From the NCBI GenBank assembly GCA_905182545.1, contig CAJJBY010000002.1:157050-221049 (forward strand): 64,000 bases of DNA. Reading direction: 5' to 3'. Below, one piece after another: positions 59,689 through 64,000 of the stretch; the first letter of the stretch is position 1, and every line of letters starts with the position of its first letter. The DNA is from an uncultured Candidatus Puniceispirillum sp. Lineage in GTDB: Bacteria > Pseudomonadota > Alphaproteobacteria > Puniceispirillales > Puniceispirillaceae. Under the pieces are notes generated by a model. It worked only from the letters and a program-made list of their open reading frames with translations. It was not told the DNA's origin and did not search any database. Both the position numbers and the translations under genes were made by a program.

Positions 59689-59956
59689 GAATACGTTCTC
59701 CTTCAATCATCCTGATTTTGTTAGAACCCTTCATTTCCTGCAGTTCTGTACTCATAATAGACATGATTTTGTCAGCTTCAGATTTTGAAGTGAAACGTGA
59801 AACAACAAAACATGAATTTGAGGCGGTTCTGAATATCTCACCACTCAATTGCCCAGCGGCAATATTCTTTGGTAGCAAGTCTTTCTCAACGAAAGCCATT
59901 AGCATCTTGAATTGAAGGTCTGACTGAGCCGTAACTTCAGCAATTCTTACATACAT
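59654..59956 (-). CDS. Small hypothetical protein expressed from the right inverted-repeat arm
   Basis: A 100-residue protein starting MYVRIAEVTAQSDLQFKM. It is mixed alpha/beta by composition, with GQLSGEIFRTASNSCFVVSR in the middle and a charged end. No family recognised. Its ATG is the last codon of the right repeat arm, just as the integrase ATG ends the left arm, so both genes share the same 5' leader and converge. The frame is open further up through the repeat, but that extension translates the tRNA fragment and is not credible. Confidence 0.55.
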   Translation of the reverse strand: MYVRIAEVTAQSDLQFKMLMAFVEKDLLPKNIAAGQLSGEIFRTASNSCFVVSRFTSKSEADKIMSIMSTELQEMKGSNKIRMIEGERILNLGQQVGPST

Positions 59957-60047
59957 ATTGTCCACCCAAGTTGACTGCTGCAAATAATATGCTTGCAAAT
60001 CAATTGAGTAGTTCAATTGGAACACTAAAGATGGTGCGGGCGGGGAG
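59954..60047 (-). repeat. 94-bp inverted repeat, right arm
   Basis: Reverse complement of 58,446-58,539 with two mismatches. It ends at the start codon of the 100-residue gene and includes the last 16 nt of tRNA-Leu in inverted orientation. About 1.4 kb lies between the arms. Confidence 0.93.
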
Positions 60048-60581
60048 TTGTTATGTTCCACCTACATGCACCACTTGTAGTGCTATACAAGCAATAGCCT
60101 AGATTCTTACATGTGCTTGTTCATGTCAACAGGCACATATTTGTCTACCGTTTTGTCTACCCTTTAGAAATCTTCGGGTAATGGAATAGACCTATATATC
60201 CTTATCGTTATCAGTACAGAGTAAGTGACCAGCTAAGTGCTATCTGAGTTTCTACTGAGTACAGGGTAAGTGGGTGTTAGGTGATATTCCATTAATCTAT
60301 AAATACACTTAGCTGTTCACTTAAACTGCATTAGCAAAGTTAATATGATAGCTACCCATGCATGGGCCAGTGCCACCTATCCAGATATATATTCATGTGC
60401 TGTTACACAGATTAGGTGTGATAGCTGGTAACCATTTTAATGAGCCATACAGAGTCACTGACAGGCTGTAGCACTTGAGTGAGTCACAGATACCTATGCA
60501 TCGCTAGAGACTCTGTGTGAGTCATCTAGAGTGGGTAGGTTATGTGTGTTTGTGTGGCCTAATGATTGATTATCTGAGAGT
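60048..60581. other. Gene-free island spacer with TAAGTG motif cluster
   Basis: About 530 bp without a supported gene. TAAGTG occurs at 60,222, 60,234 and 60,267 on the plus strand and as CACTTA at 60,306 and 60,318. AGTACAGAGTAAGTG (60,213-60,227) and AGTACAGGGTAAGTG (60,258-60,272) are near-identical 15-mers 45 bp apart, and CAGCTAAGTG/CACTTAGCTG form a perfect inverted pair. GGTAGACAAA-type sequence appears twice, inverted, at 60,150-60,163. It could be recombinase arm sites, an origin or an operator region. Confidence 0.5.
60476..60517. repeat. 42-bp direct repeat, copy 1
   Basis: Identical over 42 bp to 61,182-61,223. It has CACAGA and TCTGTG as inverted ends around a core with ATGCAT. 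This copy lies 65 bp past the stop of the minus-strand DUF2721 gene. Confidence 0.92.
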
Positions 60582-61016
60582 TCATTTAAGCTTTGAAATA
60601 TGCAAGTCCAACGCCTTTGTAGACAAGGATGTTTCCAAACAAAAGCAAAGCATACTAAAAATTAAAACAATAATAGTAAGCCCCATAAAATTAGGTGCTA
60701 TTTCTTGATGGCCATAATAAGAAGAAAACAAAGCGCATAAGTTCAGGATAAAAGACATGCCAGCAAGGAAAAGTGAGTATTTTACCATCACCATTCTTTT
60801 GCGCATAACAATCAACTCTTGGTTTAAAATATTCTGCCTAGACTGATTGACTTCGGGCATTTCTATTTGTGAGGAGATGTTCCGCATCAACCCAGCAAGA
60901 CTAGTATATCTAAAATTTAGAGCCACGATAGCCAGTGGAATAGCTGGAAACAATGTTCCTACCGTAGCAATTGTCATCCCACTCTCCAAAAAATATTTCC
61001 ATACAGAATTTATCAA
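60582..61016 (-). CDS. DUF2721-family membrane protein
   Basis: A 144-residue protein with three hydrophobic segments: GTLFPAIPLAIVALNFRYTS near the start, SLFLAGMSFILNLCALFSSY in the middle and FMGLTIIVLIFSMLCFCLET near the end. The LFPAIPL...RYTSL...LMRNI opening and a long charged middle helix (NQELIVMRKRMVMVKYS) fit DUF2721, a small membrane family of unknown function. A 10-bp stem hairpin lies just upstream of its start. Confidence 0.72.
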   Translation of the reverse strand: MINSVWKYFLESGMTIATVGTLFPAIPLAIVALNFRYTSLAGLMRNISSQIEMPEVNQSRQNILNQELIVMRKRMVMVKYSLFLAGMSFILNLCALFSSYYGHQEIAPNFMGLTIIVLIFSMLCFCLETSLSTKALDLHISKLK

Positions 61017-61039
61017 TTTATGCGGTTCGTGGTGACAAT

Positions 61040-61068
61040 CCCCTCTGACGGGGGAAGTGTCAGAGGGG
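61040..61068. promoter_or_regulatory. GC-rich hairpin upstream of the DUF2721 gene
   Basis: CCCCTCTGAC and GTCAGAGGGG form a perfect 10-bp stem with a 9-nt loop, 23 bp before the minus-strand start codon. No T run follows on either strand, so it is not a standard terminator; a leader structure or protein-binding site is possible. Confidence 0.45.
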
Positions 61069-61181
61069 TTGCTCTATCAACGGAGAAACAAGATATTAAT
61101 CTGGGAGGAAACTATCTTGAGGTTTAGTATGCCCCAAAAAGATGGTGCGTCATAGAGTTATAAATCTCTAACGGTTGTGCA

Positions 61182-61223
61182 TGAGTGAGTCACAGATACC
61201 TATGCATCGCTAGAGACTCTGTG
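61182..61223. repeat. 42-bp direct repeat, copy 2
   Basis: Identical to 60,476-60,517. This copy lies 7 bp past the stop of the minus-strand DUF445 gene, so both copies follow the 3' end of a minus-strand membrane-protein gene. Confidence 0.92.
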
Positions 61224-61229
61224 GGAATC

Positions 61230-61901
61230 TCAAACTATGCTAACTGCAAATCCGATAAAACCTCCGACCACACCGCCCCAAACTACTAGCCAGCCAAGAT
61301 GTTGCCGAATCATTTCCTGTATTATATTTTTGACTTGTACTGGCGTAAGTTCATCAAGTCGCTGGTCAACTATTTGCTCCACCTGAGATAATAACGATGT
61401 AGCCAAATTTTTATCACCAGTTTTTGACTCTTTCATTTCCCAAATGATTTCTTGAAGTTTCAGGGTGATAGGTTCCTTCAGGGGTTCCAGTGCTTTTCTA
61501 CCACCCAGCATTGCTAACATACTCCCCATAGATGAACCTTCTATGGCTTCAACTAATCCATCAAACACACGGTCAAAATCAATCACGTTGTTAATATCTG
61601 CTGAAAAGACCTCAGTTTGTTGCTCCAAAAAAACGTTTATATTTTGCGGAGTGAAAAATTCTGTCATTACAAGGTGCTTTATCCCCAATTTAAATTCTTC
61701 AAATCTGCTTGGAATTACCCCTGACCCATAAAAAAATGGTATTTTCTCAAATAGCATGTGAATGGCTAGCCAGTTTGTAATTCCACCGGAGAGTGCGAAC
61801 AGACCAGTCAGGTATATTATCTCATTGTATTTTGGTGAAAGGTAACTGACGGCTATAATTACAAGAGAAACTATATTTGTTGTCAGGCTTTTATTGAACA
61901 T
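61230..61901 (-). CDS. DUF445-family membrane protein
   Basis: A 223-residue protein with N-terminal hydrophobic segments (LTTNIVSLVIIAVSYLSP) and GGITNWLAIHMLFEKIPFFY, then GSGVIPSRFEEFKLGIKHLV, a helical middle and a final IRQHLGWLVVWGGVVGGFIG. These are DUF445 (YheB-like) hallmarks, although the protein is shorter than the usual 370-420 residues. Function unknown; membrane-associated. Its first 11 bases overlap the end of the 50-residue microprotein frame upstream. Confidence 0.82.
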   Translation of the reverse strand: MFNKSLTTNIVSLVIIAVSYLSPKYNEIIYLTGLFALSGGITNWLAIHMLFEKIPFFYGSGVIPSRFEEFKLGIKHLVMTEFFTPQNINVFLEQQTEVFSADINNVIDFDRVFDGLVEAIEGSSMGSMLAMLGGRKALEPLKEPITLKLQEIIWEMKESKTGDKNLATSLLSQVEQIVDQRLDELTPVQVKNIIQEMIRQHLGWLVVWGGVVGGFIGFAVSIV

Positions 61902-62043
61902 TTGCCGACCTTCTTAATATCAAAAACTGCACCAACCGCCACAATCCTCTAAACAGGATTGCTCGTACGAATGGGTTTTGCAATAGCCGTTGTGCCAAGG
62001 AACGCAGTCTTGGCGAGATAGCGCGTTGTGCATTTTTCTGCAC
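61891..62043 (-). CDS. Microprotein paralogue 2, basic-amphipathic, 50 aa
   Basis: From GTG 62,043 a 50-residue frame reads MQKNAQRAISPRLRSLAQRL and continues through LQNPFVRAILFRGLWRL to RRSANVQ. Twenty consecutive residues (QRLLQNPF through GLWRL) are identical to the microprotein at 62,539-62,712, encoded by 54 identical bases plus flanking similarity. It is rich in Arg, Leu and Phe with no long clean membrane helix. The stop overlaps the DUF445 start by 11 bp. No ATG is available; the start is uncertain, and it could be a decayed copy. Confidence 0.5.
   Translation of the reverse strand: MQKNAQRAISPRLRSLAQRLLQNPFVRAILFRGLWRLVQFLILRRSANVQ
61933..62025. repeat. Direct repeat encoding the microprotein core, copy A
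   Basis: The first 54 bases are identical to 62,566-62,619; beyond that, similarity continues with scattered substitutions and one 3-bp gap that preserves the reading frame. It lies about 30 bp upstream of the DUF445 start. Confidence 0.85.
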
Positions 62044-62140
62044 CGCCTCTGTGCAAAACTTGAATCTATCCCTTTGGTCAGGTCTAATGTTGGTGTTAAT
62101 TAGGCTCTTACAGCTCAGTCATAAATACGGAGATAGTCTG

Positions 62141-62399
62141 ATGGAAAAAGAAATGCTTGCTTTGGTAAAGCTTAAAGAAGGTGCTGATAAGTTCCCGAAG
62201 ATTTATGGGATGGATGCAGTCAGATCAGGGTCTGGCTGAACGAGGTAAATTTGCCATCCCGTCCAAAACCATAGGGACAGTCACGCCTGATAAGAGCGCA
62301 GTGATGTTCAAGGTATTTGTTACTGACAAAGATGGCATGATGGATTTTGTATCTGGCAAAAACCCGTCTATGAAACCCACGTATATGATGAGTGCATAG
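62141..62399 (+). CDS. Small unrecognised protein, one frame break
   Basis: A GGAG-type site precedes ATG 62,141 (MEKEMLALVKLKEGADKFPK). After KIYG the frame changes by one base in ATGGGATGG near 62,210 and continues WMQSDQGLAERGKFAIPSKT to GKNPSMKPTYMMSA, stopping at 62,397. The corrected product is 85 residues. The single G-run shift and consistent coding-like composition suggest one gene. It lies between the two microprotein loci, on the opposite strand. No family recognised. Confidence 0.5.
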
Positions 62400-62538
62400 A
62401 AAGTGTCCAGCTTTGGGACTTGAGTGAAGTCGAACTATAAAGGCACATCAGTGTTTCTACGACGCTAGATTAACAACATTGCAATTAACCGAAGGGACGA
62501 AAACATGTCGTTACACAAAAAGCTAATGCTAAATTACT

Positions 62539-62712
62539 TCACCTCCTGAATAACAGCAATCTAATCAACCGCCACAATCCTCTAAACAGGATTGCTCGTA
62601 CGAATGGGTTTTGCAATAGGCGTTGAATCAAGAAACGCAATCTTGGCAGGAAGCGCATTGCGAACATCACGAGTGCAATAGCGAATATGGATATGATGAT
62701 TATCTTAATCAT
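62539..62712 (-). CDS. Microprotein paralogue 1, membrane and basic, 57 aa
   Basis: A 57-residue protein: an N-terminal hydrophobic helix (MIKIIIISIFAIALVMFAMR), then an Arg/Leu-rich amphipathic part (PRLRFLIQRLLQ, NPFVRAILFRGLWRL) ending LLLFRR. Its ATG overlaps the stop of the polymerase-like gene (ATGA), strong evidence that it is translated. Net charge is strongly positive. It resembles small membrane-active peptides in composition, but no toxin or holin family could be identified. Confidence 0.7.
   Translation of the reverse strand: MIKIIIISIFAIALVMFAMRFLPRLRFLIQRLLQNPFVRAILFRGLWRLIRLLLFRR
62566..62656. repeat. Direct repeat encoding the microprotein core, copy B
   Basis: Second copy of the 61,933 repeat, offset 633 bp, identical over the first 54 bases. 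It lies inside the 57-residue microprotein gene. Confidence 0.85.
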
Positions 62713-64000
62713 TGCCCAAAGTATTCCCGATGTCTTTCCAGTCTTCTTTGATAGCCATTTGTGGGATTGCCTTTACCAATGATTGGAATCATATCCAGAA
62801 ACCAATCTCTATCCTGTGCGCCATGAGCATATAGCTGTGTCTTAGTCAGGTTCTGATTGAACTTCACTTTGATACGAGCCTTTTTAGTGACTTCATTGAA
62901 CGCTTCTTTCATTAGCTGATTAAGCCTGTCCTCTTCTCCTATCTGAACGATGAAACTGTCATGCACTGTTAGGATAGGCGTGTCTGTCTTTACAAAATCA
63001 GCAATAACATAATCACATATCCGGCTATCAATATTCATGAGCCTTAACCCAGCACCACTGCATATCATATGGCTTATATCTGGGTGATGTTCTTTGATGG
63101 TATCAAGCAGCTCTGAAAGCACATCATCAGGAAAGCTGTATGGATATTCTCTGTAGTTCAGTTCAGACCTAAAGGCTTTGTATAAGGCTTGCTCGTCTGA
63201 TGCATTGAGTGAAAGCAATAGGAATAGCTTCGTGATGTCACGGCAATGCTCTGGATTGTTTACACCTCTAACAGGCAAGTCATACGGGTCTTTGTTAGTC
63301 CTCTGCCAGTAATCAATACCAGCTTCTGAGTAAGCAAGAATGACGTGTAGTGCTGAGTAGTCTATTTCAACTGTCGGTGAATTATTCATCCGAATATCTT
63401 TACGGAATTTAGTATCTATACGCTGCCACCATCCACCATAAAACCTGCCACCATCAGAGAATGATTTGTTGTTAAAGATGCGCCTGACGAACTTGTCATG
63501 ATGTGTGATGTTCACAAAGACACGCCTATTGCTCCGTCTTCTCCTCTTACCTTCGGGCAGTTCAATACGTGCTGGTTTATCTACTGACTGAATATCAATG
63601 AAGGTCTTTTCCAATAGCTTATTATATTGCTGGACAGCCAGACGCATTTGCTTGATGTGGGTCTTGTCGGTGTACTCAACCTCATCCTTTTCTTCATCAC
63701 GAAGAATGATAGTTTCTCTGTTATCAGTATACCCAATATCAAATTCACCAAAGGCAGCATCTTCAAATAGCTTGGTAAGTTTATCTGTAGGCCATATACG
63801 AGTGATAAAGCCCCTCCCTCCAGCATCCTGCCAGCCTTCTTTATACCCAACTAAATGAGTATCACGTAGGCGATGGACGATATCTATCGTGGTCACCTTA
63901 ATGTTCAATTCATTGTATCTGGATTTACCTTTGTTAAAGACAGTTCCATCACTGTAAGCACCTATTGTCATGTGAACAGCAATGTTCAGGTCTGGGTCAT
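62709..64000 (-). CDS. Polymerase-like island protein (family-A polymerase-like motifs), 5' end beyond window
   Basis: The frame is open to the window edge; an internal ATG at 63,971 would give 420 residues, but coding-like sequence (DPDLNIAVH) precedes it. The centre reads FYGGWWQRI, then TVEIDYSALHVILAYSEAG, which resembles motif A (DYS...) of family-A DNA polymerases; RDITKLFLLLSLNASDE could correspond to the nucleotide-binding helix. PILTVHDSFIVQIG resembles motif C (VHDE). The N-terminal part is charged and unrecognised. No exonuclease domain is seen in the visible part. A template-directed polymerase or primase-like role is inference. It is coupled to a 57-residue microprotein by ATGA. 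Confidence 0.6.
   Translation of the reverse strand, partial: DPDLNIAVHMTIGAYSDGTVFNKGKSRYNELNIKVTTIDIVHRLRDTHLVGYKEGWQDAGGRGFITRIWPTDKLTKLFEDAAFGEFDIGYTDNRETIILRDEEKDEVEYTDKTHIKQMRLAVQQYNKLLEKTFIDIQSVDKPARIELPEGKRRRRSNRRVFVNITHHDKFVRRIFNNKSFSDGGRFYGGWWQRIDTKFRKDIRMNNSPTVEIDYSALHVILAYSEAGIDYWQRTNKDPYDLPVRGVNNPEHCRDITKLFLLLSLNASDEQALYKAFRSELNYREYPYSFPDDVLSELLDTIKEHHPDISHMICSGAGLRLMNIDSRICDYVIADFVKTDTPILTVHDSFIVQIGEEDRLNQLMKEAFNEVTKKARIKVKFNQNLTKTQLYAHGAQDRDWFLDMIPIIGKGNPTNGYQRRLERHREYFGQ

Larger units (their letters stand above)
58446..64000. mobile_element. Genomic island at tRNA-Leu(TAA), left part
   Basis: Starting in the 3' end of tRNA-Leu, the sequence changes character: more AT, longer spacers, repeats, a decayed tyrosine integrase and genes without chromosomal-core homologues. 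It runs to the window edge. The usual direct repeat of the tRNA 3' end (right attachment site) is not seen inside the window, so the right boundary and total size are unknown. It is probably an integrative element or prophage remnant. No capsid, conjugation or defence gene is recognised in this part. Confidence 0.7.

Noticed and set aside
58446..60047. Terminal inverted repeats of a transposon
   Set aside because: The arms end at start codons and include tRNA sequence, the gene between is a tyrosine integrase, and no target-site duplication flanks the arms.
59950..60330. CRISPR array or strict iteron origin
   Set aside because: Repeats are too few, unevenly spaced and partly inverted; no cas genes and no recognisable rep gene are in the window.
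60517..60708. 63-residue plus-strand frame
   Set aside because: It lies mostly antisense to the end of the DUF2721 gene, has no ribosome-binding site and no family match.

Overview
The window looks like a marine alphaproteobacterium of the SAR116 (Puniceispirillum-like) type. This rests on gene content and order: topA-rnr-rpmG, fabD-fabG-acpP-fabF-mltG-gmk, pepA-holC-ndk, lptFG-surA-pdxA-rsmA, rpsF-rpsR-rplI-dnaB-alr, HdaA beside rnd, EipB and DUF2066 proteins, and a small aa3-oxidase subunit IV. The genus-level assignment is inference; no search was run.

Layout. 1-58,460 is compact chromosomal core. It holds the end of fpr, a tRNA-Ser, a LysR regulator, gatCAB (minus), ruvX-pyrB-pyrC'-plsY-dprA-topA-rnr-rpmG-ROK (plus), eipB, rnd, hdaA, DUF2066, purM-purN, a cytochrome oxidase subunit, pepA-holC-ndk (minus), lptF-lptG-surA-pdxA-rsmA (plus), the fatty-acid and cell-wall operon (minus), ribosomal genes with dnaB, alr, mlaE-mlaF, radA, cvpA, purF and an SDR (plus), mnmC (minus), a cyclopropane synthase broken by two stops, several small proteins, and a four-gene sarcosine-oxidase-type operon in the order B-D-A-G. 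The D subunit lacks the zinc cysteines and carries a histone-H1-like lysine tail.

58,377-64,000 is the start of an AT-richer genomic island inserted at the 3' end of tRNA-Leu(TAA); its far end lies outside the window. It carries a decayed tyrosine integrase, a 94-bp inverted repeat whose two arms each end on the start codon of a converging gene, a cluster of TAAGTG motifs, two copies of a 42-bp repeat placed just after gene ends, DUF2721 and DUF445 membrane proteins, two paralogous basic-hydrophobic microproteins (50 and 57 aa), and a large protein with motifs resembling motifs A and C of family-A DNA polymerases. The polymerase-like gene and one microprotein overlap by ATGA; the other microprotein overlaps the start of the DUF445 gene. 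This is the least explained part of the window and the best candidate for an undescribed system.

Sequence quality. Ten single-base frame changes interrupt otherwise intact core genes (dprA, topA, rnr, pepA, lptF twice, rplI twice, radA, soxA), most of them in or next to homopolymers. In every case correcting one base restores a full-length family protein, so assembly or sequencing error is the likelier cause. These genes are annotated as whole CDSs with the break noted. The integrase (five shifts in 1.15 kb) and the cyclopropane synthase (two in-frame stops) look like real decay.
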